Source: Marinomonas rhizomae
Lineage (GTDB): Bacteria > Pseudomonadota > Gammaproteobacteria > Pseudomonadales > Marinomonadaceae
DNA: 46,106 nt
Assembly (NCBI RefSeq): GCF_003315485.1
Contig: NZ_QNSE01000022.1
Coordinates: 1 to 46,106 of the forward strand
Direction of reading: 5' to 3'
Shown here: positions 37,444 to 46,012 of the stretch, one piece after another
Layout: each line of letters begins with the position of its first letter
How positions within the stretch are numbered: the first letter of the stretch is position 1
The notes under the pieces: model-generated
Told to the model about the DNA's origin: nothing
Databases searched by the model: none
What the model saw: only the letters and a program-made list of their open reading frames with translations
Position numbers and translations under genes: made by a program

Positions 37444-37809
37444 GTGCGCATTAAAAAGTTACTTCTACAAAGTGTTTTGATTGGTACTTCTTTGTTATGT
37501 TTAACAGCTTGCAGCTCTATAAATAAAGAGCTTACCTCAGATGATCTGGCATACGAAATAGAGGACATAGATCAAACCAATTCTGCTGATTATCTGTGCG
37601 AGAACACCCCTTTAAATATATTCTTCCACGCAGAGCAAGCCCAATTATCTTGGAAGGATAAAACCTATTTGCTGACTCAGGCAATAAGTGCTTCCGGTGC
37701 ATATTATCTTGGTGAAGGTTTGTCTTTTTGGATTCAGGATACTGAAGCTGAATTAGAATTTAATGATATGAAAGTAATTCACTGTAGTCTTGTCCGTATA
37801 AAATCTTAA
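37444..37809 (+). CDS. MliC-like lipoprotein (putative c-type lysozyme inhibitor)
   Basis: This 121-residue protein has a signal peptide (1-22) ending in the lipobox LTAC, then a short acidic linker and a domain with the MliC/PliC pattern: YLCENTPLNIFFHAEQAQLSWKDKTYLL, then SASGAYYLGEGLSFWIQDTEAELEF and a final cysteine (IHC) that would pair with the first. MliC proteins inhibit c-type lysozyme from the outer membrane. The GTG at 37444 is preferred (GGAG 9 bases upstream, MRIKKLLLQ start of a signal peptide); an ATG at 37429 is the alternative. It is a divergent family member, so function is probable rather than certain. Confidence 0.75.
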   Translation: MRIKKLLLQSVLIGTSLLCLTACSSINKELTSDDLAYEIEDIDQTNSADYLCENTPLNIFFHAEQAQLSWKDKTYLLTQAISASGAYYLGEGLSFWIQDTEAELEFNDMKVIHCSLVRIKS

Positions 37810-37928
37810 GTCCGCTACCTGAACATTGCTCACTTTAAATAGTAGTGTTTTCATCCCGTCATATTTGCAATCCGTGTACAATGGCATGATTCGCGCTGTC
37901 TGGCGCTTGATTATACAGTAGAGAGTAC

Positions 37929-38705
37929 ATGAGCAAGTTATTTGTAATGGGCATGGGGCCCGGCGATTTAGGTTTGGTAGCACCAAATGCCACCAAGGCA
38001 TTGGCGGTTTGTAGTGATTGGGTGGCTTATGGCTATTACTTGGATTTATTGGGTGAGCTTAGTAAGGGGAAAACCTTCCATAACTTGCCTTTGGGTGAAG
38101 AAATTGGTCGCGCGCGTTTGGCGCTAGATTTGGCTGCGCAAGGAAAAAATACGGCCTTGATTTCCAGCGGAGACATTGGCATTTATGCCATGGCGACTTT
38201 AGTATTTGAATTGCTGGATATGCAATTACAAGGCAAAGAAAATCACCCTGAATGGCTGGATGTGGATATTGAAGTCATTCCCGGTATTTCCGCAATGCAA
38301 GCAGGTGCAAGTCGAGTCGGCGCCATGCTTGGTCACGACTTTTGCACCATCTCATTATCTGATTTATTAACGCCTTGGGAAACCATAGACAAACGCCTGC
38401 ATGCCTGTGGTACCGGTGACTTTGTCGTGTCTTTTTATAATCCTGTTTCGAAAAAACGTGATTGGCAATTGAATCACGCCCGCGATGTCTTGCTGCAATA
38501 TCGTCCCGCTAGCACACCTGTCATGATTGGCCGTCAATTAACTCGCCCGGAAGAAGAGGTTACTTTTACGACGCTTGGTGAATTAGACGCAAAAGACGTG
38601 GACATGTTTACTATGGTCAGCGTAGGGAACTCCGACACAAAGCACATAGTCAATGGTGAGAAAAATTGGATTTATACGCCGCGTGGCTATTCCAAGAAGC
38701 TTTAA
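37929..38705 (+). CDS. cobJ: Precorrin-3B C17-methyltransferase
   Basis: This 258-residue SAM-dependent methyltransferase of the tetrapyrrole methylase fold belongs to cobalamin synthesis (ring contraction step). Signatures are the N-terminal GMGPGDLGLVAPNATKAL, the central ALISSGDIGIYAMA and VIPGISAMQAGASRVGAMLGHDFCTISLSDLLTPWE, the last typical of CobJ/CbiH. It opens the cob cluster; cobM follows after 48 bases. I see no adenosylcobalamin riboswitch in the preceding 120 bases. Confidence 0.93.
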   Translation: MSKLFVMGMGPGDLGLVAPNATKALAVCSDWVAYGYYLDLLGELSKGKTFHNLPLGEEIGRARLALDLAAQGKNTALISSGDIGIYAMATLVFELLDMQLQGKENHPEWLDVDIEVIPGISAMQAGASRVGAMLGHDFCTISLSDLLTPWETIDKRLHACGTGDFVVSFYNPVSKKRDWQLNHARDVLLQYRPASTPVMIGRQLTRPEEEVTFTTLGELDAKDVDMFTMVSVGNSDTKHIVNGEKNWIYTPRGYSKKL

Positions 38706-38753
38706 CGCTTTTGTCAACGTTTTAGCTCTTTCAAAAAAGTATAAGGGAAACAA

Positions 38754-39527
38754 ATGAAAGTTTACTTTATTGGGGCAGGCCCAGGCGATCCAGATTTGAT
38801 GACAGTAAAAGCGGTCAAAACAATGGAGCGCTGTCCGATCATTCTTTATGCTGGTTCTTTAATTCCGCCTCAGGTGATCGATAGTGTTCGCGGTACTGCA
38901 GAAGCAATTTACGACACAGCAGAAATGAATCTGGATGAAACCACCGCCGTTATTGAGAAAGCGGCACAAGAAGGTAAAGATGTTGCTCGTTTGCAGTCTG
39001 GAGATCCTGCTTTGTATGGTGCGATTGGCGAGCAAATTCGTCGTTTAGAAGCCTTAAGTATTGGTTATGAAGTGATTCCAGGCGTTAGCGCTGTAGCGGC
39101 ATCGGCCGCTTTACTGCGCAAAGAGTTGACCTTATCTGGCGTCTCACAAACCGTTATTATGACGCGTTATGAAGGTAAAACTCCTTTTCCAGAAAGGGAG
39201 CGTTTGCCTGCATTAGCGCAAAGTGGTGCAACTTTAGCCATTCACCTTGGGGTAACTCGCATTCATAAAATTGTTGAAGAATTGCTGCCTCATTATGGTG
39301 AAGATTGCCCTGTTGCCGTATGTTATCGTACAAGTTGGCCTGATCAGGACTATGTGGTGGGAACTTTAGCAGATATTGTTGCCAAAGTAAGAGAGAAAAA
39401 ATTTACTCGCACCAGTTTAATCTTGGTAGGAAGGGTATTGGATACGGAAGATTTTGCAGACTCCTATTTATACGATAAAGGGCAAGCACATATTTTTCGT
39501 AAGATACACAAAACTAAGACATCATAA
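38754..39527 (+). CDS. cobM: Precorrin-4 C11-methyltransferase
   Basis: This 257-residue tetrapyrrole methylase follows CobJ in the pathway. Typical CobM/CbiF segments are VYFIGAGPGDPDLMTVKA, YAGSLIPPQVI, RLQSGDPALYGAIGEQIRRL and EVIPGVSAVAASAALLRKEL. The GTRYEGKTPFPERERL-like stretch (here MTRYEGKTPFPERERLPALA) is a further signature. Start ATG 38754 follows AAGGGAAACA. It is transcribed with cobJ and cobW. Confidence 0.95.
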   Translation: MKVYFIGAGPGDPDLMTVKAVKTMERCPIILYAGSLIPPQVIDSVRGTAEAIYDTAEMNLDETTAVIEKAAQEGKDVARLQSGDPALYGAIGEQIRRLEALSIGYEVIPGVSAVAASAALLRKELTLSGVSQTVIMTRYEGKTPFPERERLPALAQSGATLAIHLGVTRIHKIVEELLPHYGEDCPVAVCYRTSWPDQDYVVGTLADIVAKVREKKFTRTSLILVGRVLDTEDFADSYLYDKGQAHIFRKIHKTKTS

Positions 39528-39564
39528 TTTTAAATACTATCCCTGAAAGTAGGAAGGATGAATC

Positions 39565-40647
39565 ATGCAATTGAATAAAATACCAACAACAATTGTGACT
39601 GGCTTTTTGGGCAGTGGTAAAACAACTTTATTATCCAATGTACTAAAGCAAGCGGCAGGTAAGCGAATTGCCGTGATTGTTAATGAGTTTGGCGAGCTAG
39701 ATATCGACTCGGATTTATTGCGTTCTTGTCCTCTTGATTGCCCAGAAGGTATGGAAGAGGGAAGCCAGCGTAGTGACGATGGTTTTTATGAGCTGGCGAA
39801 TGGTTGTATTTGTTGCACAGTAGAAGAAGAGTTTTTGCCAGTAATGCAGCAACTGGTTGCTCGCCGTGGTGATATTGATCATATCTTGATTGAAACCAGT
39901 GGTTTGGCGTTACCAAAACCTTTAGTTCAAGCCTTCAACTGGCCAGGAATTAAAGAACATTGCACCGTCGATGCGGTGATTACCGTAGTGGATGGTGCTG
40001 CCGTTGCTGCAGGTCGTTTTGCTCACGATGAAGATAAAGTTCAAGCGCAACGCCAAGCGGACGAAAGTCTGGATCATGACCCTAGTTTGCAAGAGTTGTT
40101 AGACGATCAGCTAAGTGCAGCCGACCTAGTGGTAGTCAGTAAAAATGACTTACTCAATGACGAAGAACGCGCCCGTGTGCAAGCGATTATTGCTCGCGAA
40201 GTGCCAAATACTGTCAAAACAGCTTATATTGAAAATGGTGAAGTGGCATTGGATGTCTTGTTAGGCATAGATGCGGCAACGGAAAGTAGAATTGACGAAG
40301 TGCATAACCACCATGATCATCATCATGCTCATGGTGAGCACCATGATCATGCTCACGACCATTTTGATTCTTTTGTGGTGACCTTGGGAGAAGTTCAGTC
40401 TGATCTTTTACAAGAAACTTTGGCTCAGCTAGTTGAAGAGCATAATATCTTCCGTATTAAAGGTTTTGCGGCAGTACATGGCAAGCCAATGCGTCAAGTG
40501 TTTCAGGTGGTAGGAACCCGTCTGGATCGTTACTTTGATCGTTTATGGCTACCTGAAGAAGTGCGTAAAACTCAGTTGGTATTTATCGGTAAAGGCATCA
40601 GTAAGGAACAGGTTGAGAATATATTACATGATGCTTTGAGTGCTTAA
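39565..40647 (+). CDS. cobW: CobW, COG0523-family GTPase (cobalt handling)
   Basis: This 360-residue metallochaperone GTPase has the P loop GFLGSGKTTLL (about 13-23), the hallmark metal-binding C81-x-C83-C84 (GCICC), ETSGLALPKP and a SKND-type specificity motif. A His-rich linker of about 20 residues (HNHHDHHHAHGEHHDHAHDH, near 250-270) comes before the C-terminal CobW_C domain. It lies directly before cobN, the usual place for CobW, and is thought to supply cobalt to the CobN chelatase. AAGGA precedes the ATG at 39565. Confidence 0.95.
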   Translation: MQLNKIPTTIVTGFLGSGKTTLLSNVLKQAAGKRIAVIVNEFGELDIDSDLLRSCPLDCPEGMEEGSQRSDDGFYELANGCICCTVEEEFLPVMQQLVARRGDIDHILIETSGLALPKPLVQAFNWPGIKEHCTVDAVITVVDGAAVAAGRFAHDEDKVQAQRQADESLDHDPSLQELLDDQLSAADLVVVSKNDLLNDEERARVQAIIAREVPNTVKTAYIENGEVALDVLLGIDAATESRIDEVHNHHDHHHAHGEHHDHAHDHFDSFVVTLGEVQSDLLQETLAQLVEEHNIFRIKGFAAVHGKPMRQVFQVVGTRLDRYFDRLWLPEEVRKTQLVFIGKGISKEQVENILHDALSA

Positions 40648-40694
40648 CCCCCTCCTAGCCCTTCCTTTGTTAAGGGGAGGGTTAAGAAGGAGGG
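40646..40694. repeat. Palindromic REP-like element between cobW and cobN
   Basis: CCCCCTCCTAGCCCTTCC and GGGGAGGG...AAGGAGGG fold into a long two-part hairpin (outer CCCTCCT/AAGGAGGG, inner CCCTT-type/AAGGGG-type) immediately after the cobW stop. Similar C-rich/G-rich palindromes occur as dispersed repeats in many gammaproteobacteria, so it is probably a mobile or REP-type unit inside the operon rather than a terminator, as no T run follows. Confidence 0.6.
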
Positions 40695-40756
40695 CGAGAG
40701 CTGTCTTCGTGGAAATGACAAAGACAGATAAGTAAGAGAAATAAGCTGGAGAAACC

Positions 40757-43700
40757 GTGCACTTATTAGCAGCCAAACCGGGTGGCTTTGTTGACGATGA
40801 GGGGATTGTTGATCTTGGGCAAACCCCAGCAGAGTTAGTTATTTTAGCCGCTGCTGATAGTGTGCTTGGTGCGCTTGGTAGTGCACTTGATCAGATTACT
40901 TCTTTTAATCTGACCTATGATGGATTGGAGCACAACAGATTACCGAGTGTTCGCCTTGCCAATTGGATGCAATTGGTAAAACCAGCAGCTTACGATTTAT
41001 ACGAACACAAGGTGCTTGATCATGCCAAGGTAGTTGTTGTGTCGCTACTTGGTGGTGAGCATTATTGGGAGTATGGCTTCCAGCGTTTGCAAGAGTGGGT
41101 GCAAGCGAAAGCAAGTCGAACACTCATTGTTGTGCCTGGGGATGACTCGCAAGATCCATCTCTAATGAATGTCTCCACCGCGAAACCAGAAGACTGCCAT
41201 CGTGTGTGGCGTTATCTGCGTGAAAGCGGGCAAGTAAACTCCCAGCAGTTTTTTTATTTCCTCGCGGATCGTTACTTCGGAACGCCTTTCTCTTGGCAAG
41301 AGCCAGCACCTTTACCTAGCGCTTTGATTTATCATGTTGGCCATTCATCTGGTTTTACCCAGTGGCAGAACCACTATGCGGATTGGCTAGTACAAGGTCG
41401 TCCTGTTGCCATCTTGGCGTTTTATCGTTCTCATCTGCAAAGCGGTAATACTGCCATGTTTGATGGCTTGATCGAGGTGCTAGAGCAAGAAGGCTTGGTG
41501 CCTTTGGCCGTAGCGGTGAGTTCTCTAAAAGACGATGTGTCGGTGGGTTTGATTGAATCTCTGGTGGACCGAACACAAGCTAAGGTGATTTTAAACACTA
41601 CTGGTTTTGCGGCGAATCGTGTTGGAAGCCCTGACTTAGGCGCTGAGCCGACAGACTTTCAGTCGGCTTTTGCTTCGCCTATTCCTGTCTTGCAGCTTAT
41701 CCTTTCGGGAAGTACTCAAGAAGACTGGCAAGGCCAAACTCAAGGTTTGCGCAGTCGTGATGTGGCTATGCAAATTGTCTTGCCCGAAATGGATGGACGC
41801 ATTATTACTCGTGCTGTCAGCTTTAAAGCTCTGAGTCATTACAACGACATTGCCCAAGTGGATCTAGTGCGCTACGAATTACATGAAGAACGTGCGCGTT
41901 TTGTCGCTCAACTTACCAAGCGTTTTGCCAATTTATCCAGCAAACCAAACCATGAAAAGCGTATCGCTTTTGTATTAGCAAATTACCCAACCAAAGATGG
42001 TCGTATTGGCAATGGCGTTGGTTTGGATACGCCTGCCTCGGCAATCAATCTATTAAAAGCATTAGAAACAGCGGGCTATCCGATTGCGAATATTCCGCAT
42101 CACGGTAATGCCTTGATCGAAGAATTGCTCGGCGCGGTGACCAATAATCCTAATACTTTGCATGAACGTGGTTGCTGGCAAAGCCTCGCCTTAGAAGACT
42201 ATTTACGGTATTTCTATCAGCTTCCATTGGAATGCCAAAACGCCGTTTGGGATCGCTGGGGGCCGCCGGAAGATGATCACAAATGCCGTGAGCAAAACGG
42301 CCAGCGACGTATTATGTTGGCGGGTATTCGCTTAGGAGAAACCTTTGTCGGCATCCAACCTGCTCGCGGTTTTAATTTGGATCTCGCGGCAAATTACCAT
42401 GACCCTGATTTGATCCCGCCTCACAGCTATTTGGCCTTCTATTTTTGGTTACGCCATGTCTATAAAGTCGACGCCTTTGTGCATGTGGGCAAGCACGGTA
42501 ACCTTGAGTGGTTGCCGGGCAAAGGTACGGCTTTGTCAGATCAGTGTTGGCCTGATATCGCTTTGGGTCCGATGCCGCATTTTTATCCATTTATTGTTAA
42601 TGATCCGGGTGAGGGTGCACAAGCCAAGCGACGCACGCAAGCGGTGATCATTGATCATCTAATGCCGCCTATGACCCGTGCCGAAACCTATGGTGACATG
42701 GCTGAGTTAGAAAACTTAGTAGATGAATATTACCAAGCTATGGGCATGGATGTGCGCCGTGAAACCTGGCTGCGTGAGCAAATTCTTGAAAAAGTCCAAA
42801 CCACGCATTTGCTTGAAGAGCTGGCAGGAGTGCAGGTGGACAACGATGAATCTGTACTTGAAGGGTTAGACACCTATTTATGTGAGATAAAAGAAGCACA
42901 AATTCGCCATGGTTTGCATCGTTTAGGAGAGTTACCCGAAGACGATAAACTGGCCGATACGCTGGTGGCGTTATTGCGTTTACCACGTGGCAGCGAGATA
43001 ACCAGTCAAGGCATTCTTCATGCCTTAGTTAACGATTTGTCGCTGGAACAAGACGATTTCGATCCAATGAAAAGCGAGCGAACGCCTTGGCTCGGCAATA
43101 AACCAGATGATTTACTTGATGTGAGTGAGGTGGCTTGGCGTACACATGCAGACGCCAAAGAGCGCTTAGAGTTATTAGCTAAATCATTGATATTGAATTA
43201 TTTGATTGGTGAAGGCGCAATAGAAGAGATAGCCGCAAGACTCCCTCAAACGGCTGCGTTATTGGCTCATAGTAAAAAACGCTTGTTGGTTGCTTTGCTG
43301 CAAAGTGCTCATGATGAAATTCAAGCATTAATCACCGGCTTGGCTGGTGGCTTTATTCCTCCCGGACCAAGCGGAGCACCAACACGCGGTCGGCTGGATA
43401 CCTTGCCAACGGGGCGTAACTTCTTCTCTGTGGATAATCGCGCCATTCCTTCTCCAGCGGCATGGGCGATTGGTCAGCAATCGGCTGAAGCCTTGATCCA
43501 GCGGCATTTACAAGAACATGGCGATTATCCGAAAGACCTAGGGTTGTCTGTGTGGGGAACCGCTACTATGCGAACCGGTGGTGATGATATCGCTCAAGCT
43601 TTTGCGTTGATGGGCGTTCGTCCGGTGTGGGCGCCTGGTTCAAATCGTGTGACTGATTTTGAAGTGCTTTCCTGTATGCAGTTAGGTCGTCCTAGGGTCG

Positions 43701-44632
43701 ATGTTACCTTGCGAGTTTCGGGCTTTTTTCGTGATGCTTTTGCTAATGTTATGCGGCTTTATGATGCGGCCGTACAAGCCATTGCAGGCTATCAAGAGCC
43801 CGGAACAGGTAATGTGATTCGCGCCAATGTGGAAGCGCGAAAAAGCAAATTACTTGCTCAAGGCATAAATGCAGAAGAGGCAAATCGTCAAGCGACTTAC
43901 CGTGTATTCGGTAGCAAGCCGGGGGCTTATGGCGCAGGATTACAAGGTTTGATTGATGAGCGCTGTTGGGATACCAAAGCGGATTTGGCGGAAGCTTATG
44001 TGAACTGGGGGGGGTACGCGTATGACGGTAATAATTACAATGGTAAGCAAGACGGGGTAGAGGCTAAGTCCGCCTTTGTTGAGCGTTTGTCTCAATTGGA
44101 TGCGGTCGTGCAAAACCAAGATAACCGCGAGCACGATATTCTCGACTCGGACGATTATTATCAGTTTCAAGGTGGTATGACCAACGCCGTTACCGAGTTT
44201 AGCGGGCAAGCGCCGAGCGTTTATCACGGTGACCATTCTAACCCGAGTTCGCCAAAAATTCGTACTTTAAAAGAAGAGCTTAACCGTGTAGTGCGTTCAC
44301 GAGTATTAAACCCGAAATGGATCGAAGCCATGCAAACACATGGCTACAAGGGCGCGTTTGAAATGACCGCCACGGTAGATTATTTATTTGCCTATGATGC
44401 AACAACGGATTTGGTGGCCGATTATCAATACGAGCAAGTCACCGATCGATTGTTACTTGACCCAGACAATCAAGTCTTTATGCGAGATAATAACCTTCAC
44501 GCGTTAGAAGAAATGGGTGAGCGTCTATTAGAGGCGATTCAGCGGGGTATGTGGCAAAATGCAGAGGTGCACCGAGAAAAAATTCAATCCTTGTTGCTTG
44601 ATTTAGATCAGCAGCAAGAGCAAGGGGAGTGA
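40757..44632 (+). CDS. cobN: Cobaltochelatase subunit CobN
   Basis: This 1291-residue large subunit of the ATP-dependent aerobic cobaltochelatase inserts cobalt into hydrogenobyrinate a,c-diamide. It is homologous to the BchH/ChlH magnesium chelatase subunit; signatures include HVGKHGNLEWLPGKGTALSDQCWPDI, VNDPGEGAQAKRRTQAVIIDHLMPPMTRA, GFIPPGPSGAPTRGRLDTLPTGRNFFSVDNRAIPS and the C-terminal EFSGQAPSVYHGDHSNP. Length is normal. The start is GTG 40757 with TGGAG upstream. The partner AAA+ subunits (CobS/CobT or ChlI/D type) are not in this window. Confidence 0.97.
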   Translation: MHLLAAKPGGFVDDEGIVDLGQTPAELVILAAADSVLGALGSALDQITSFNLTYDGLEHNRLPSVRLANWMQLVKPAAYDLYEHKVLDHAKVVVVSLLGGEHYWEYGFQRLQEWVQAKASRTLIVVPGDDSQDPSLMNVSTAKPEDCHRVWRYLRESGQVNSQQFFYFLADRYFGTPFSWQEPAPLPSALIYHVGHSSGFTQWQNHYADWLVQGRPVAILAFYRSHLQSGNTAMFDGLIEVLEQEGLVPLAVAVSSLKDDVSVGLIESLVDRTQAKVILNTTGFAANRVGSPDLGAEPTDFQSAFASPIPVLQLILSGSTQEDWQGQTQGLRSRDVAMQIVLPEMDGRIITRAVSFKALSHYNDIAQVDLVRYELHEERARFVAQLTKRFANLSSKPNHEKRIAFVLANYPTKDGRIGNGVGLDTPASAINLLKALETAGYPIANIPHHGNALIEELLGAVTNNPNTLHERGCWQSLALEDYLRYFYQLPLECQNAVWDRWGPPEDDHKCREQNGQRRIMLAGIRLGETFVGIQPARGFNLDLAANYHDPDLIPPHSYLAFYFWLRHVYKVDAFVHVGKHGNLEWLPGKGTALSDQCWPDIALGPMPHFYPFIVNDPGEGAQAKRRTQAVIIDHLMPPMTRAETYGDMAELENLVDEYYQAMGMDVRRETWLREQILEKVQTTHLLEELAGVQVDNDESVLEGLDTYLCEIKEAQIRHGLHRLGELPEDDKLADTLVALLRLPRGSEITSQGILHALVNDLSLEQDDFDPMKSERTPWLGNKPDDLLDVSEVAWRTHADAKERLELLAKSLILNYLIGEGAIEEIAARLPQTAALLAHSKKRLLVALLQSAHDEIQALITGLAGGFIPPGPSGAPTRGRLDTLPTGRNFFSVDNRAIPSPAAWAIGQQSAEALIQRHLQEHGDYPKDLGLSVWGTATMRTGGDDIAQAFALMGVRPVWAPGSNRVTDFEVLSCMQLGRPRVDVTLRVSGFFRDAFANVMRLYDAAVQAIAGYQEPGTGNVIRANVEARKSKLLAQGINAEEANRQATYRVFGSKPGAYGAGLQGLIDERCWDTKADLAEAYVNWGGYAYDGNNYNGKQDGVEAKSAFVERLSQLDAVVQNQDNREHDILDSDDYYQFQGGMTNAVTEFSGQAPSVYHGDHSNPSSPKIRTLKEELNRVVRSRVLNPKWIEAMQTHGYKGAFEMTATVDYLFAYDATTDLVADYQYEQVTDRLLLDPDNQVFMRDNNLHALEEMGERLLEAIQRGMWQNAEVHREKIQSLLLDLDQQQEQGE

Positions 44633-44729
44633 TCTACTATCAATGATTGAGACAAAAAACTTGGGCAGAAGTTTTTTGATCATTTAGTGAGTGACGGACA
44701 CAGCCAGAGTCGACAAAAAGAGAGAAATG

Positions 44730-45974
44730 ATGAGCAATACAAAAGCAGCCAAAAAGGGCATTATGATTTGTGGTCACGGTAGTCGTGATAAAGACGCTGA
44801 ACGCGAATTTGGCCTAGTAGCGAAGGGGCTCAAGGAACGTTATCCAGATCTTCCTGTGGAATACGGCTTTCTAGAATTCTCCGCGCCAAATATTCATATG
44901 GGCTTGGACAGCTTGGTAAACCAAGGGGTAGAGGAAATTTACGCCGTGCCAGGTATGTTGTTCGCTGCGACCCATGCAAAAAATGACATTCCTTCTGTTC
45001 TGACAACGTATGAAGAAAAACACCCAGGTTTAAAGATCACATATGGACGTGAATTGGGCCTGCAAGATGACATGATTGAAGCGTTTCAAGCGCGTATTTA
45101 CGAATCCCTTGGTCTTGATCCGGAAACGCCCCCCGAAAACCTTTATGACACTATGTTAGTGGTGGTTGGTCGTGGGACATCCGATACTTCTGCCAATGCA
45201 GAAGCGGCAAAGTTAACACGTATTGTAAATGAAAACATGGGCTTTGGCTGGGCGGATACGGTGTATTCTGGTGTGACTTATCCATCGGTTGGTGTGGGCT
45301 TGGAAAAGCTAATGAAGCTTGGTTTTAAGCGTATTGTTGTTGCGCCATACTTCTTGTTTACGGGTCGCTTAATCAAGCGTATTCAAGGTTATGTTGATAA
45401 AGTTGCCCAAGAGAACCCGAGTATTGACTTCATTCAAACGCCTTACTTGAATGACCATCCTCGTGTGATCGACGCCTTCCAAAACCGAGTTAAAGAGATC
45501 ATGCAGGGCGAGCTGCAAACTGGTGAAGAAACCTTGATGAACTCCTTTAAGCGTCGTCTTGCAGCAGGGGAGGTAGATGTACACCATCATCATGCCGAAT
45601 TTGTAGACCCACAAGACGATACGCAAGGCTTATCAGAGTTTGATAACAAGCATTTTACTGATTTGGTTCAATCACTAGATCATGCTGATCATGGGCATTC
45701 ATTGGTATTGAAGCATCATGATCACTCCCATAATCATGAGCATTCACATGGTCACTCTCACGATCATAGCCATTCGCATGGACATTCCCACGATCATGGT
45801 CATGGACACAGCCATGGTGTATACAAACACATTGGTCACCCAATGGGACCACGGACCATGATCGGTGAGGGGGTCTGCTGCTGCTTTATGGGACAATTCA
45901 CTGATGACATATTGGAAGAAGAGAAACATAAGATCGACGGGGATTGTACCAAAACGGCGTTTGCTCATAGGTAG
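44730..45974 (+). CDS. cbiX: CbiX-type sirohydrochlorin cobaltochelatase with His-rich and Cys-rich C-terminus
   Basis: This 414-residue protein has two CbiX/class II chelatase domains (about 8-130, with ICGHGSRDKDAEREF, and 140-265, with VVGRGTSDTSANAEAAK and PYFLFTGRLIKRI). These are followed by a His-rich segment of about 40 residues (HDHSHNHEHSHGHSHDHSHS-like, about 333-370) and a tail with GVCCCFMGQF and a last Cys (GDC). CbiX inserts cobalt early, into sirohydrochlorin. The His stretch and cysteines suggest metal storage or a redox centre. ATG 44730 is preferred on ribosome-site spacing; ATG 44727 is possible. Confidence 0.93.
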   Translation: MSNTKAAKKGIMICGHGSRDKDAEREFGLVAKGLKERYPDLPVEYGFLEFSAPNIHMGLDSLVNQGVEEIYAVPGMLFAATHAKNDIPSVLTTYEEKHPGLKITYGRELGLQDDMIEAFQARIYESLGLDPETPPENLYDTMLVVVGRGTSDTSANAEAAKLTRIVNENMGFGWADTVYSGVTYPSVGVGLEKLMKLGFKRIVVAPYFLFTGRLIKRIQGYVDKVAQENPSIDFIQTPYLNDHPRVIDAFQNRVKEIMQGELQTGEETLMNSFKRRLAAGEVDVHHHHAEFVDPQDDTQGLSEFDNKHFTDLVQSLDHADHGHSLVLKHHDHSHNHEHSHGHSHDHSHSHGHSHDHGHGHSHGVYKHIGHPMGPRTMIGEGVCCCFMGQFTDDILEEEKHKIDGDCTKTAFAHR

Positions 45975-46012
45975 TTGATCGGTAGTTTGCAGTATAAAAA
46001 AACCAGAGCAGA

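Noticed and set aside
37810..37928. Possible adenosylcobalamin riboswitch before cobJ
   Set aside because: No B12-box core or multi-stem aptamer pattern is visible in the 119 bases, which are also too few for a full element.
40304..40365. Repetitive CATGATCATCATCATGCTC-like DNA as a possible repeat array
   Set aside because: It is in-frame coding for the His-rich loop of CobW, as is the similar tract at about 45710-45815 in CbiX; there are no CRISPR-type spacers.
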